Shown piece by piece: positions 27,647-37,356 of a stretch of 55,577 nucleotides of DNA. Position 1 is the stretch's first letter, and the number at the start of each line of letters is the position of its first letter. The notes under the pieces are model-generated. The model was not told the origin of the DNA and did no database searches. It worked only from the letters and a program-made list of their open reading frames with translations. This DNA comes from Alphaproteobacteria bacterium (GTDB lineage: Bacteria; Pseudomonadota; Alphaproteobacteria; Rhizobiales; BM303): positions 1 to 55,577 of the forward strand of contig JAJRYE010000087.1 in assembly GCA_024275895.1 (NCBI GenBank). The letters run 5' to 3'. A program made the translations under genes and the position numbers.

Positions 27647-28797
27647 GCAAGCCCTTGCAGCATTACATATCAAGCGCCCCGTTCAATCCGGTGGATGACG
27701 AGGCGCTGACCCCGGAGCAGGAACGCTATTACCTCGCCTCGCAGTGGAAAATGATGTGGTGGCGTTTTAAAAAGCACAAGCTCGCCGTTATCGCCGGTAT
27801 TGTGCTTTTTCTCAGCTATTCAACCATTTTCCTCACCGAAATTCTGGCGCCGTATAATCTGCATTCGCGCAATTCGGATTTTATCTATGCGCCGCCCCAG
27901 AGCATCCGCTTTTTTCATAACGGTCAATTTGAGGGCCCGTTTGTTTACGGGCTCAAATACCGCCTCAATATGGATACGCTCAAGCGCGAATATACCGATG
28001 ATCTGACGAAAGTGGAGAAAATCCGTTTTTTCTGTTCCGGCGATTCCTATAAATTCTGGGGAATGTTCAGGGCGAATGTTCATCTGGTTTGCCCATCGAA
28101 AAACGGGACCCTGTTTATTCTCGGCACCGACCGGCTGGGACGCGACATGGCTTCGCGCCTGCTCTATGGCGGGCGCATATCGCTCACTATCGGTCTTATC
28201 GGCATCACGATCTCTTTTCTTCTGGGCATCAGTATCGGCGGGCTGGCGGGCTATTTTGGCGGCTGGATTGACAACGTCGTGCAAAGGGTGATTGAAATCC
28301 TGCGCTCCCTGCCCGAATTGCCTTTGTGGATGGCGCTGTCGGCGGCTCTTCCCGCCAACTGGTCGCCGATCTGGATTTATTTCGGCATCACCATCATTTT
28401 GGGGCTGCTGGACTGGCCGGGGCTGGCGCGGGCGGTACGCTCCAAACTGCTGGCGCTGCGCGAGGAAGATTATGCCGTTGCCGCCCGCCTGATGGGGGCG
28501 CGGCCCAGCCATATTATCGCACGCCACCTGCTGCCCAATTTCATGAGCCATCTGATTGCCTCGGCCACCCTTTCGGTGCCGGCGATGATTCTGGGCGAGA
28601 CGGCCCTGAGCTTCCTCGGCCTTGGCCTGCGCCCGCCGGTGACAAGCTGGGGCGTGCTGCTGGCCGAAGCGCAAAATATCGAGGCGGTGGCGCTTTACCC
28701 CTGGCTGCTCCTGCCCATGCTCCCCGTCATCGTCACGGTGCTGGCGTTCAACTTCCTCGGTGATGGTTTAAGGGACGCGGCAGACCCTTATCACTGA
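27643..28797 (+). CDS. Oligopeptide-type ABC importer permease (DppC/OppC/YejE class)
   Basis: This 384-residue permease has a cytoplasmic N-terminus of about 50 residues, a first membrane segment near 48-65, a periplasmic insert of about 110 residues (roughly 70-165) and the permease core. The docking loop ALREEDYAVAARLMGARPSH lies at about 269-288. GTDRLGRDMASRLLYGGRIS is the OppC-class signature. The large periplasmic insert is like YejE and may contact the binding protein. It is the last gene of the 14907-28797 plus-strand run; the 252 bp after it hold only GC-rich, weakly palindromic sequence and no gene I can support. Confidence 0.9.
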   Translation: MSKPLQHYISSAPFNPVDDEALTPEQERYYLASQWKMMWWRFKKHKLAVIAGIVLFLSYSTIFLTEILAPYNLHSRNSDFIYAPPQSIRFFHNGQFEGPFVYGLKYRLNMDTLKREYTDDLTKVEKIRFFCSGDSYKFWGMFRANVHLVCPSKNGTLFILGTDRLGRDMASRLLYGGRISLTIGLIGITISFLLGISIGGLAGYFGGWIDNVVQRVIEILRSLPELPLWMALSAALPANWSPIWIYFGITIILGLLDWPGLARAVRSKLLALREEDYAVAARLMGARPSHIIARHLLPNFMSHLIASATLSVPAMILGETALSFLGLGLRPPVTSWGVLLAEAQNIEAVALYPWLLLPMLPVIVTVLAFNFLGDGLRDAADPYH

Positions 28798-29049
28798 TAT
28801 CGCTCGCGGCTATTCCGCGCTGACGCGCGGGCCTGCGCGGGCGCGGCGCAGGGGCGCCGGGCCGCAGTCGCGGCCGTTGAGTGAGTAATCCTCGCCATCC
28901 AGCTCGCTGCTCCCCGCTTCGCTCCCCCCTCCGTGGCAGGGCAAGCTTGCGAAAGCCAGCGCCAGCCCGCGAACGGACGCACGCCCGGAGGGCGGGCGGA
29001 AACTAAAACTAAACCAAACAAACACCCCCTCAAAAACCTTCAATACCCC

Positions 29050-29865
29050 CTACGCCTTGAGCTTGTAGCCCGAGCGAAACAACTGATAGGCGGCGGCCCA
29101 GAGGGCGGCATTGAGCAGGGCGGTGAAAATGACGCCGATCATGATATTGCTGTCGGCATGGCCGGTAAAGCCGTAGCGGAAACCGTCGATCAGGTAAAAG
29201 AACGGGTTGGCCCGGGCGATGTTCTGCGCAAATCCGGGAAGTTGCTCGATAGAGTAAAACGTCCCCGACAAGAAGGCCAGCGGAGTGACGATAAAATTCG
29301 TCAGGGCCTGGATATGGTCGAATTTTTCCGCCCATATGCCGCCAAGAATACCGATCAGGGACATCATCAGGGCGCCGGAAAAGGCAAAATAGATGATGGC
29401 CAGCGGGTGAACGAGCCGGAAATCAACAAATATCCACATGGCGGCAAGACAGGCGAGCGCAACGACCATACCGCGGGTCAGCCCGCCAAAAGCAAAGGCA
29501 AAGGTCTGCTCCCCGGCGGAGAGCGGCGGCATCAGCACATCGATGATATTGCCCTGAACCTTGGCCACCATCAAGGAGGACGAAGTGTTGGCAAAGGCGT
29601 TTTGCATCAGGCTCATCATTATCAGACCGGGGGCGAGAAAGTTCAGAAACGGCATACCCGCCACATCGGCCCTGATCCGGCCCATGGCGAGGGCAAAAAT
29701 GGCCAGAAACAGCAAGGATGTCGTGACCGGGGCCAGAATGGTCTGGGTGAGAATTTTGACAAAACGGCGGACTTCCTTGATATACAAGGTCCACACACCG
29801 ATCCAGTTGACGCGGCCAAAGCGGCGAAAGGCGGGCTGCTGGTAGAAAGAATTCAAATCTGACAT
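29050..29865 (-). CDS. ABC-2 type transporter permease (orphan)
   Basis: This 271-residue membrane protein has six hydrophobic segments and the ABC-2 fold used for drug or polysaccharide export. WTLYIKEVRRFVKILTQTIL is the N-terminal cytoplasmic helix of the YadH/NodJ group, and TPLAFLSGTFYSIEQLPGFA is the conserved late segment. The partner ATPase is normally next door (YadG-like), but none is encoded on either side here. It is divergent from gcrA, with which it shares a 236-bp upstream region. Substrate unknown; candidates include lipids, glycans or drugs. Confidence 0.85.
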   Translation of the reverse strand: MSDLNSFYQQPAFRRFGRVNWIGVWTLYIKEVRRFVKILTQTILAPVTTSLLFLAIFALAMGRIRADVAGMPFLNFLAPGLIMMSLMQNAFANTSSSLMVAKVQGNIIDVLMPPLSAGEQTFAFAFGGLTRGMVVALACLAAMWIFVDFRLVHPLAIIYFAFSGALMMSLIGILGGIWAEKFDHIQALTNFIVTPLAFLSGTFYSIEQLPGFAQNIARANPFFYLIDGFRYGFTGHADSNIMIGVIFTALLNAALWAAAYQLFRSGYKLKA

Positions 29866-29920
29866 GTGCGGTCTTCACTTTTTCGTTTTTATTGGGGAAA
29901 ACTAACTTTTTTTTAACTTC

Positions 29921-30100
29921 GACTCTTGCGGGGGATTCGCCCCATATTGTAGTGTGCTTCTGGTTAAATACGACATATTGTAGTTTTGTCGCTTAACAGA
30001 CAATATATACAGCGTATCTCATTTTTGCATGATTTAAAATGGCGGGGTTGTGCATACGGGATATGTCCGGTGCGCGAAAACGGCAATAAGAGGAGGAGTC
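29921..30100. promoter_or_regulatory. Three GANTC (CcrM) sites upstream of gcrA
   Basis: GACTC at 29921-29925, GATTC at 29934-29938 and GAGTC at 30096-30100; the last overlaps the gcrA ribosome-binding site. GANTC is the CcrM methylation target in Alphaproteobacteria, and in Caulobacter GcrA reads such sites. About one site per 256 bp is expected by chance at even base composition, so this is a modest enrichment. Confidence 0.45.
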
Positions 30101-30101
30101 C

Positions 30102-30611
30102 ATGGCTTGGACAGATGATCGGGTGGAAATGCTCACAAAACTCTGGGCGGAGGGTTTGAGCGCCAGCCAGATTGCAACACGGATGGGCGGCGTGACCCGC
30201 AATGCGGTCATCGGCAAGGTTCACAGGCTGGGCCTTTCGGGACGCGGACGGCCAACCCGCGCAACTCGGACAAAAACCGTCAAGCAGAAACCCTCAATGC
30301 CGCACGCGCCACGCACCCCCATGCCCGTTGTGGGAAATACGGCGCTCAAAACAACGCCCGAGGCCGCGCCCGAGCCCGAAGCCAAGGTTGAGCCTGCCCC
30401 CTTGCGGGAGGTGGAAATCCCGGCTGGCGAGCGGCGCACGATCCTGACCCTGAATGAACATACCTGCAAATGGCCGATTGGCGATCCGGGAGACCGGAAT
30501 TTTCATTTTTGCGGCCGCAAGAGCGAAACCGCCATGCCCTACTGCAAGGACCATGCAGCGGTCGCCTATCAGCCCAACCATGACCGGCGGCGCAAAAAGG
30601 CTGCATCGTGA
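30102..30611 (+). CDS. gcrA: Cell-cycle regulator GcrA
   Basis: This 169-residue protein begins MAWTDDRVEMLTKLWAEGLS, the GcrA signature, with the DNA-binding helices in SASQIATRMGGVTRNAVIGK (20-39) and VHRLGLSGR. A Pro/Ala-rich linker (about 55-105) is followed by the sigma-70-binding C-terminal domain with CKWPIGDPGDRNFHFCGRK and CKDHAAVAY; its cysteines and histidines suggest metal binding. GcrA brings the sigma-70 holoenzyme to promoters with methylated GANTC sites and drives cell-cycle genes. A strong AGGAGGAG ribosome-binding site precedes the start. It is limited to Alphaproteobacteria, so it anchors the taxonomy. Confidence 0.95.
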   Translation: MAWTDDRVEMLTKLWAEGLSASQIATRMGGVTRNAVIGKVHRLGLSGRGRPTRATRTKTVKQKPSMPHAPRTPMPVVGNTALKTTPEAAPEPEAKVEPAPLREVEIPAGERRTILTLNEHTCKWPIGDPGDRNFHFCGRKSETAMPYCKDHAAVAYQPNHDRRRKKAAS

Positions 30612-30709
30612 CCCCGGACCATAAGAAGCTTTTTTCTCCATTGACTTGGCGTTTGCCTGAAATACGGGTACAAGCAGGTATGGTTATAGCTTCGCGGGGC
30701 TGACGGGGA

Positions 30710-30952
30710 ATGTACAAGCTGACGCTTCTGCTGTTACGCATTCTCATTGCATCACTGTTTGCCGGCGTGATCTTGTCTTATTTCAATGTCACGCCGGATC
30801 AGATTTTCAGCAATTTCGGCATGGACTCGCAAAATGTCAAGGATGTGCTCAGGCGGGCGCTGATCTGGGCGGTGCCGCATATTGCTCTGGGGGCCGTGGT
30901 TATCCTGCCGGTCTGGATTATCTTTTATCTGTTCCGCCCTTCACGAGATTGA
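30710..30952 (+). CDS. Small membrane protein (DUF6460-like)
   Basis: This 80-residue protein has two predicted membrane segments (about residues 4-23 and 53-74) and a short loop with DQIFSNFGMDSQNVKDVLRR between them. It resembles, from memory, the DUF6460 family found in Hyphomicrobiales; function unknown. A GGGGA ribosome-binding site lies just upstream. It follows gcrA by about 100 bp and is closed by a clear terminator, so it probably has its own transcript or ends the gcrA transcript. Confidence 0.7.
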   Translation: MYKLTLLLLRILIASLFAGVILSYFNVTPDQIFSNFGMDSQNVKDVLRRALIWAVPHIALGAVVILPVWIIFYLFRPSRD

Positions 30953-30992
30953 CACACGGCGCGGCCTGGCCTAGAAATATCCCCTGAATTTT

Positions 30993-31018
30993 GCCGCCGC
31001 TGTCTCCGGCGGCTTTTT
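30993..31018 (+). terminator. Rho-independent terminator
   Basis: GCCGCCG (30993-30999) pairs perfectly with CGGCGGC (31007-31013) over a 7-nt loop and is followed at once by five T residues. It ends the transcript of the small membrane protein and separates it from argD. Confidence 0.8.
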
Positions 31019-31049
31019 GCTTTAAAGCCCTGATTTAAGGAATAGCCTC

Positions 31050-32246
31050 GTGATATCGCCGGTTTATCCCACCTATGCCCGCTTTGATCTTGCGCCTGAA
31101 GAAGGAACAGGGGTTTATCTGCGCTGCGCCAACGGCAAAACCTATCTTGATTTTGGCGGCGGGGTTGCGGTCAATGTGCTGGGTCATGCGCATCCAAAAC
31201 TTGTCGAGGCGCTGAGCGCGCAGGCGGCAAAATTGTGGCACACGTCCAATCTCTATCAGATCCCGGGGCAGGAAAAACTGGCGCGGCGGCTGGTTGAGGC
31301 AAGTTTCGCCGATACGGTGTTTTTCACCAATTCGGGCGCCGAGGCGCTCGAAGCGGCGATCAAGACAGCGCGGCGCTATCACTTTGCCGGCGGACAGCCG
31401 GAGCGATTCCGGATGATTACCTTTGAAGGCGCCTTTCACGGCCGCACACTGGCCACCATCGCGGCGGGCGGGCAGGCGAAATACCTGGAAGGTTTCGGCC
31501 CCAAAACGGACGGGTTTGATCAGGTTGCCTTTAACGACATTGAAGCGGTAAAAGCGGCGATTTCACCACAAACGGCCGGAATTCTGGTTGAACCGATACA
31601 GGGCGAAGGCGGGATCAGAACGGCGCTGAACCCGTTTATGAAAGAGCTGCGCCAACTGTGCGATGATGAAGGGCTGCTGCTGGTTCTTGACGAGGTGCAG
31701 ACGGGCATCGGGCGCAGCGGGCATCTGTTTGCCTATGAGGCTTACGCGATCACGCCCGATATCATGGCGATCGCCAAGGGTATTGGCGGCGGCTTTCCGC
31801 TCGGGGCCTGCCTGGCGACGCAAAAGGCCGCAAGGGGCATGGTTGCGGGGGTTCACGGCTCCACATTCGGTGGTAATCCGCTGGCAATGGCGGTGGGGAA
31901 TGCGGTTCTTGACGTTGTGCTCGGGGAAGGTTTTCTTGAACATGTGCGCGATATGTCGCTGCGGCTCAAGCAGCAACTGGCGCAGATTTGCGATACTTAT
32001 CCTGAAATCATTGAAGAGATACGCGGTGAAGGGCTGATGCTGGGGCTGAAATGCAAAGTTCCCAATGGCGAGCTTGTTTCGGCCTGTCTTGATGAGGGAT
32101 TATTGCTGATCGGGGCGGGCGAGAACGTCGTGCGCCTGCTGCCGCCGCTGATTATCACACCGGAACATATCGGCGAGGCGGTGGAGAAAATCGGCAAGGC
32201 TTGCAACAAGCTGACAGCCACGATGGAAAAGGAGCCTGAATCATGA
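31050..32246 (+). CDS. argD: Acetylornithine aminotransferase
   Basis: This 398-residue class III PLP aminotransferase is standard length for Arg[19 protein letters not shown] (about 91-108) binds the PLP phosphate, [14 protein letters not shown] (about 211-224) holds the PLP-ring Asp, and [14 protein letters not shown] contains the Schiff-base lysine. It makes N-acetylornithine in arginine biosynthesis and may also serve as succinyldiaminopimelate aminotransferase. The argD-argF-hslO order is, to my knowledge, typical of Hyphomicrobiales. It overlaps argF by 4 nt. Confidence 0.95.
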   Translation: MISPVYPTYARFDLAPEEGTGVYLRCANGKTYLDFGGGVAVNVLGHAHPKLVEALSAQAAKLWHTSNLYQIPGQEKLARRLVEASFADTVFFTNSGAEALEAAIKTARRYHFAGGQPERFRMITFEGAFHGRTLATIAAGGQAKYLEGFGPKTDGFDQVAFNDIEAVKAAISPQTAGILVEPIQGEGGIRTALNPFMKELRQLCDDEGLLLVLDEVQTGIGRSGHLFAYEAYAITPDIMAIAKGIGGGFPLGACLATQKAARGMVAGVHGSTFGGNPLAMAVGNAVLDVVLGEGFLEHVRDMSLRLKQQLAQICDTYPEIIEEIRGEGLMLGLKCKVPNGELVSACLDEGLLLIGAGENVVRLLPPLIITPEHIGEAVEKIGKACNKLTATMEKEPES

Positions 32247-33163
32247 GCGCAAAGCCGAGACATTTTCTAGATATTGCCGATTGTGACGCCGCGACCCTGC
32301 GCGGCATCATCGAGGATTCGGCGTATATTAAAAAACAGCGCCAGGAGCAAGGCACGCCGCACCGGCTCAAGGGCAGGATTCTGGCGATGATCTTTGAAAA
32401 AGCCTCGACGCGCACCCGGGTCTCGTTCGATGTGGGCATGCGCGAGCTTGGCGGCGAGACGATCGTCTTGCAGGGGCAGGATATGCAGCTGGGCCGCGGC
32501 GAGAGCGTCGCCGATACGGCAAGGGTGCTCTCGCGCTATGTCGATGCGATCATGATCCGCACCTCCGACCATGACCAGATTCTGGAACTGGCCGCATATG
32601 CCAGCGTGCCGGTGATCAACGGTCTGACGGACCGCTCGCATCCTTGCCAGATCATGGCCGATATCCTCACCTTCGAGGAGCATAAGGGGCCGATCAAAAA
32701 CAAGGTGATCACCTGGAGCGGCGATGGCAATAATGTCGCCGTATCCTGGATCGAGGCGGCGGCAAAATTTGATTTTGAACTGCGTCTGGCCTGCCCGCCC
32801 GAATTGCTGCCGCCGGCGGATGTAATGGAGCGGGCGAGCGCCGAGGGAGCGCGGGTGTATCTGATGGATGACCCTTATGAGGCGGTCAAGGGCTCGGACT
32901 GCGTCGTCGCCGATACCTGGGTCTCCATGGGCGACACCAATGCCGCCAACCGGCATAATCAGCTCAAACCCTATCAGGTGAACGCGGCGCTGATGAAGGC
33001 GGCGAAAGAAGATGCGATTTTCATGCACTGCCTGCCGGCGCATCGCGGCGAGGAGGTGACAGCAGAGGTGATCGACGGGCCGCAATCGGTGGTGTTCGAT
33101 GAGGCGGAAAACCGGCTGCATGCGCAAAAAGGCGTGCTGGCCTGGGTGTTTGCGGCTTCATGA
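32243..33163 (+). CDS. argF: Ornithine carbamoyltransferase
   Basis: This 306-residue enzyme makes citrulline from ornithine and carbamoyl phosphate. The carbamoyl-phosphate motif is STRTR in [13 protein letters not shown] (about 52-64). HPCQ lies in [12 protein letters not shown] and the ornithine-loop HCLP in [13 protein letters not shown] (about 258-270). All the expected catalytic residues are visible. It is coupled by 4-nt overlaps to argD before and hslO after. Confidence 0.96.
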   Translation: MSAKPRHFLDIADCDAATLRGIIEDSAYIKKQRQEQGTPHRLKGRILAMIFEKASTRTRVSFDVGMRELGGETIVLQGQDMQLGRGESVADTARVLSRYVDAIMIRTSDHDQILELAAYASVPVINGLTDRSHPCQIMADILTFEEHKGPIKNKVITWSGDGNNVAVSWIEAAAKFDFELRLACPPELLPPADVMERASAEGARVYLMDDPYEAVKGSDCVVADTWVSMGDTNAANRHNQLKPYQVNAALMKAAKEDAIFMHCLPAHRGEEVTAEVIDGPQSVVFDEAENRLHAQKGVLAWVFAAS

Positions 33164-34023
33164 GCGTCGATATTGTTCTGCCCTTTGCGCTTGAAGGGGC
33201 CAATATACGCGGCAAGCTGGTGCGGCTCGGGCCCGCGATCAGCGCTGTTCTTGGAGGTCATGATTACCCCGAAGCCATCGCCGCCAAGCTCGGCGAGACG
33301 ATCGCACTGACCGCCCTTCTTGGCGCCAGCCTGAAATTTGACGGCAAACTGATTTTGCAAACCCGCACGGACGGCCCCCTGAACATGATGGTGGCGGATT
33401 TTACCACCCCGGGGGATTTGCGCGGCTATGCCCGCTTTGACGAGGCGAAAAGCGGCTTTGAAAGCGGCGCGCTGCTCGGCACGGGACATCTGGCGCTGAC
33501 CATAGATCAGGGCGCGCAGATGGAGCGCTATCAGGGGGTTGTTGAACTGGCAAGCGATGATCTTGCCGCGGCGGCCCATAGCTATTTTGAACGCTCAGAG
33601 CAAATCCCGACCCGGATAAAGCTTGCCGCCGGCCCCATTATTACCGGAGTGAAACACGCCTGGCGGGCGGGCGGGATCTTGATCCAGCATATGCCCGGCA
33701 GTGCGGAACCCGACGAAACCGGGGCCGAGGACTGGCTGCGGGTCTGCCTGTTGCAGGACACCGTTCAGGCGCATGAATTGCTCGACCCGCAGCTTGCCCC
33801 GGAAGAGCTGTTGTACCGACTGTTTCATGAAGAAGGGGTCAGGGTGTTCAAGCCCTTGCCCCTAAGGGCGCATTGCGGCTGCTCTGCAACGCAGGTGCGC
33901 GACATGCTGGCGCGCTTCAGCGCCGCGGAACGCGCCGCCATGATCAGGGATGATGACTCAATATCCGTCAATTGCCAGTTTTGCAGCCGCGAATATGTCT
34001 TCAACGCGGCTGAATTTGATTAA
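33160..34023 (+). CDS. hslO: Redox-regulated chaperone Hsp33
   Basis: This 287-residue protein has the Hsp33 fold and the redox switch at the C-terminus: zinc-binding CxC in [14 protein letters not shown] (about 240-253) and CxxC in [11 protein letters not shown] (about 272-282). When oxidised, the zinc is lost and the protein becomes an active holdase. It is coupled to argF by a 4-nt overlap; this link with arginine genes looks positional rather than functional. Confidence 0.93.
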   Translation: MSVDIVLPFALEGANIRGKLVRLGPAISAVLGGHDYPEAIAAKLGETIALTALLGASLKFDGKLILQTRTDGPLNMMVADFTTPGDLRGYARFDEAKSGFESGALLGTGHLALTIDQGAQMERYQGVVELASDDLAAAAHSYFERSEQIPTRIKLAAGPIITGVKHAWRAGGILIQHMPGSAEPDETGAEDWLRVCLLQDTVQAHELLDPQLAPEELLYRLFHEEGVRVFKPLPLRAHCGCSATQVRDMLARFSAAERAAMIRDDDSISVNCQFCSREYVFNAAEFD

Positions 34024-34038
34024 GCCAGCAATACAATC

Positions 34039-34078
34039 GCCTTGACCCGGGCCAAGAGTTCCCGGCCCGGCGCAAGGC
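34039..34078. terminator. Inverted repeat between convergent genes
   Basis: GCCTTG/CAAGGC and CCGGGCC/GGCCCGG form two stacked stems with a 2-nt internal loop and a 10-nt apical loop, midway between the hslO stop and the ThDP-enzyme stop. No U-tract is present in either direction, so any termination would be weak or factor-dependent. Confidence 0.45.
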
Positions 34079-34114
34079 CGGGACGGGCGCGCTGAGTGTA
34101 CGGTGCTGGCTTGT

Positions 34115-35875
34115 TTATGTTGAAACGTGGGAAATATGCTTGTCCGGCGAGTAGATATCGAGAATATTCCAGTGACCGCTGGTCGGTGTCGGATTATTGA
34201 TCATTGCCACATCCAGAACCGTCGGCCGGCCCGAAACCATGGCTTTTTCCAGTGCCGGGCGCAATTCAGCTGCTGATCTGATACGCAAGCCATCGGCGCC
34301 ATAGGCGCGCGCAATGGCAGCGTAATCCGGCGCCAGGTTGTCTTCGCCGATCGTGCCGGGAAACGTCGTGCCGTAATTCAGCTCGAAATGCGCCTTTTGC
34401 AATCCGGCAATGGTGCCGAAGGCGTTGTTGTTCATCACGAGCCATATTATCCCCAGCCCGCGTTCGACGGCGGTTGCCAGAACCGACGGGTTTTGGCCAA
34501 AACCGCCATCACCGACCAGCGAGATCACCACCTTGTCCGGCGCAGCAATTTTTGCCCCGAGGGCGGCAGAAGGACCAAAGCCCATAGTGGCAAAGCCGCC
34601 GGGAATCAGTACGCTGCCCGGTTCAAGAATATCAAATTGCTGACCGACCCCGTTCTTGTTCCAGCCGACATCGGTGGTAATAATGGCATCCTCGGGCAGG
34701 GCTGCGCGGGTATCGGCCAGTATGCGCTCCGGCATCATCGGGAAGGTGTCACTCATCGCCATTTCCCGGTTGGACGCCTTGAACTTCCGGCGCCACCGGG
34801 CGATTTTGGCAATCATATCCGGGCGCTCAAAGCCATCTGGATAAATCTCCCGCGCCAGCTCGTCAAGCACACGCAAGGCCGATTTGGCATCCGCGACAGC
34901 CCCGATTTCGGTTGGATAATTGCGCCCGATTTCGCTCGGCTCAATATCGATATGCATCAGCCGCGTTGGCGGGATATTAAAAGTGTAGTCCTCATACCAC
35001 GAGCTGCAATCGGCTTCCTTGAAACGGGTGCCGATGGCAAGAATATGGCTTGCCTGCAAACAGCTCCGGTTCACAAGCTGCGTGCCCCAGAAGCCGGTCA
35101 TCCCCAAAACCAGCGGGTGATCATCACGCAGCGCCCCCTTGCCCATCAGTGAATGCGCCACCGGAATTTGCATGTGATCTACAAACCGGCGCAATTCATC
35201 CGCCGCATCGGCCAGCACAATGCCGCCGCCAATATACAAAACCGGCGCCGGGGCCCCGCCCAGTGCTTCGATAATCACCCGGGCTGTTTCCGCATCAATT
35301 GAGGGTTTTTGCAAGGGCGCATGACCGCTTTGCAGCCGTTCAAAGAGCGCCGCATCAACGGGCTTTGAAAACACATCCATCGGCACATTGACCAGAACCG
35401 GCCCCGGCTGGCCGCTTTCGGCCAGTTGAAACGCCTTGTGCATAATTTCCGGCAACAGCTCGGCCCTGTCCACCCGCCAGGCGCGTTTGACAAACGGCCG
35501 GTAGATTTCATATTGCGAGGCATCGGCGTGAAGATTGACTTCCTGATGCGGATGCTTGCCATAATAATGGGCAGGAACATCCCCGGCGATCACCACCATG
35601 GGGATGCAATCGAGCGCCGCATTGGCGACCCCGGTGGCGGCATTGGTCAGGCCCGGACTCAGATGGGTCAGCAATACGGACGCCTTTCGCCTTACCCGCG
35701 CATAGGCGTCGGCGGCATGGGCCGCGATTTGCTCATGGCGCACCGTGACAAAATCAATCGGGCTGGGCTCCAGCGCCGAGAGCAGCGCGATATTGGTATG
35801 GCCGCACAAACCAAAGATGTGCTTTATGCCGCGATTTTCAAAATAATTTACCAGATGTTCGGATACGGTTTTCAT
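34115..35875 (-). CDS. Thiamine diphosphate-dependent enzyme (acetolactate-synthase-like)
   Basis: This 586-residue three-domain ThDP enzyme has the cofactor-activating Glu at E48 in VTVRHEQIAAHAADAYAR and a C-terminal GDGGF...NN motif in ISLVGDGGFGQNPSVL with NNNAFGTI (about 450-485) that binds Mg-diphosphate. The fold covers acetolactate synthase, sulfoacetaldehyde acetyltransferase, benzoylformate decarboxylase and glyoxylate carboligase. No small regulatory subunit is nearby, so ordinary IlvB is unlikely. It lies 18 nt after an acylating aldehyde dehydrogenase gene, so it may make an aldehyde (2-oxoacid decarboxylation) or use one. Substrate unknown. Confidence 0.85.
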   Translation of the reverse strand: MKTVSEHLVNYFENRGIKHIFGLCGHTNIALLSALEPSPIDFVTVRHEQIAAHAADAYARVRRKASVLLTHLSPGLTNAATGVANAALDCIPMVVIAGDVPAHYYGKHPHQEVNLHADASQYEIYRPFVKRAWRVDRAELLPEIMHKAFQLAESGQPGPVLVNVPMDVFSKPVDAALFERLQSGHAPLQKPSIDAETARVIIEALGGAPAPVLYIGGGIVLADAADELRRFVDHMQIPVAHSLMGKGALRDDHPLVLGMTGFWGTQLVNRSCLQASHILAIGTRFKEADCSSWYEDYTFNIPPTRLMHIDIEPSEIGRNYPTEIGAVADAKSALRVLDELAREIYPDGFERPDMIAKIARWRRKFKASNREMAMSDTFPMMPERILADTRAALPEDAIITTDVGWNKNGVGQQFDILEPGSVLIPGGFATMGFGPSAALGAKIAAPDKVVISLVGDGGFGQNPSVLATAVERGLGIIWLVMNNNAFGTIAGLQKAHFELNYGTTFPGTIGEDNLAPDYAAIARAYGADGLRIRSAAELRPALEKAMVSGRPTVLDVAMINNPTPTSGHWNILDIYSPDKHISHVST

Positions 35876-35893
35876 TCTTGCCTCGAAACAGGG

Positions 35894-37303
35894 TCAGCCA
35901 AGCTCGGCGCCGTAAAACTCACCGAACAATTCGGGTTCAGACGGCCGGTCCTCGGCAATCGGGCGCGAGACCCAGGTGATGTTGAGATAATGTTTGAGCG
36001 AAATATTCTCATTGGTGATATTGCCGCCCCAGATGCCGCAGCCAAGACTTGATGTCATCGGCATGCCGTTGGTGAACGAACCGGCATTGGATTTGGATTG
36101 CGGCTGGCGCACCATCATCCGGCTGACCGGCGCCACCCGGGCCAGGGCATCGATATGGGCGTCATCATGCGAATATATACCGCAAGAATGTCCCGTGCCG
36201 CCCACTTTATAGATGGCGCGAACGATATCGAGGGCCTCATCAAAATCTTCAAACCAGTACAACGCCATCAAGGTGGTCAGCTTTTCGCCCGAAAACCGGT
36301 GCTGTTTGCCGATCATCCCCTGATTTTCAACCATCAGGAATTTGCGGTCAGCACCAATTTCAAACCCGGCCGCCTTTGCGATCTGTTGCGGCGGGCAGGC
36401 AATAGTCGGGAAGGTTCTGCGGCCGTTTTCGTCCCACATGACCTTTTCCACCCGCGCCTTTTCGTCTTCATCACACAGATAGCCGCCCTCATCAATCAGG
36501 GCCTTGATGAATTCGTCATAGATCGATTTTTCAATAATGATATTGCCGTCCGCCGAACAACCGGAACCAAAATCCGATGTTTTGCTCAGCCTGGTGTTGC
36601 GCGCGGCAATGGCAATATCCGCCGTGGCGTCGATCACGATTGTCGAATTGCCGGCGCCGACCCCGTAAGCGGGTTTGCCCGAGCTGTAGGCCGATTTGAC
36701 CATCGGCTTGCCGCCTGTGGCCATGGTGAGGTCGCACATAGCCATCAGTTCCTTGGTCAGGGGGATTGACGGGTTTTTAACCGCCTGGAACAAATCCGCC
36801 GGCGCGCCCAGATGAATGCAGGCCCGGCGCATGACCTCAACCGTTTCCGCCGTTGTCCTGCGGGTTCGCGGATGCGGCGAAAAGATCACCGCATCGCGCG
36901 CCTTGGCAGCATAAATCCCGGTCACCGGCGGCGTCAGGGCCGGATTTGTCATCGGGATCAGCGAGGCGATGACGCCGGCGGGCTTGGCATATTTGACAAT
37001 GCCTCTGGCGGCATCTTCTTCAATTATGCCGACGCTTTTCCGGCGCAGCGCATCGCGGAGCACACCGTGGATTTTAAAGCGCTTGCCGGGTCGCCCTTCA
37101 CGGTCGCCAATGCCGCTTTCATCGACGCCCATCTGCGCCAGACGGGTAAATGTCTTCTCGTTTGAGCTGGCCCAGCCAATCGACTGGCACAGCCGGTCGA
37201 GCCGTTCCTGATCATAATCTTCCACTTGCGCCATGGCCCGGCGGGCTCTGGCAACAAGCTCTTTGACCTGTTCGCGTTCTTCTTGCGTAATTTCACGTTG
37301 CAT
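35894..37303 (-). CDS. CoA-acylating aldehyde dehydrogenase (EutE/SauS-like)
   Basis: This 469-residue enzyme has the catalytic Cys at C249 in SDFGSGCSADGN and the CoA-acylating-type segment SGKPAYGVGAGNSTIVID (208-225). It oxidises an aldehyde with NAD(P)+ and CoA to an acyl-CoA. In my judgement it most resembles sulfoacetaldehyde dehydrogenase (SauS) and the AdhE/EutE N-terminal type. Its neighbours are a ThDP enzyme and a TIM-barrel protein, so an aldehyde made inside a catabolic pathway is the probable substrate; whether it carries a sulfonate cannot be told here. Confidence 0.85.
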   Translation of the reverse strand: MQREITQEEREQVKELVARARRAMAQVEDYDQERLDRLCQSIGWASSNEKTFTRLAQMGVDESGIGDREGRPGKRFKIHGVLRDALRRKSVGIIEEDAARGIVKYAKPAGVIASLIPMTNPALTPPVTGIYAAKARDAVIFSPHPRTRRTTAETVEVMRRACIHLGAPADLFQAVKNPSIPLTKELMAMCDLTMATGGKPMVKSAYSSGKPAYGVGAGNSTIVIDATADIAIAARNTRLSKTSDFGSGCSADGNIIIEKSIYDEFIKALIDEGGYLCDEDEKARVEKVMWDENGRRTFPTIACPPQQIAKAAGFEIGADRKFLMVENQGMIGKQHRFSGEKLTTLMALYWFEDFDEALDIVRAIYKVGGTGHSCGIYSHDDAHIDALARVAPVSRMMVRQPQSKSNAGSFTNGMPMTSSLGCGIWGGNITNENISLKHYLNITWVSRPIAEDRPSEPELFGEFYGAELG

Positions 37304-37356
37304 AACTTACCCTTGCCGTCATGATCTTCCCTGCACCCGGACCCGCCTCACGGCGT

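Noticed and set aside
28798-29049. Gene or small RNA in the GC-rich gap between convergent genes
   Set aside because: Short open frames there have no ribosome-binding site or protein-like composition, and the weak palindromes do not form a convincing terminator.
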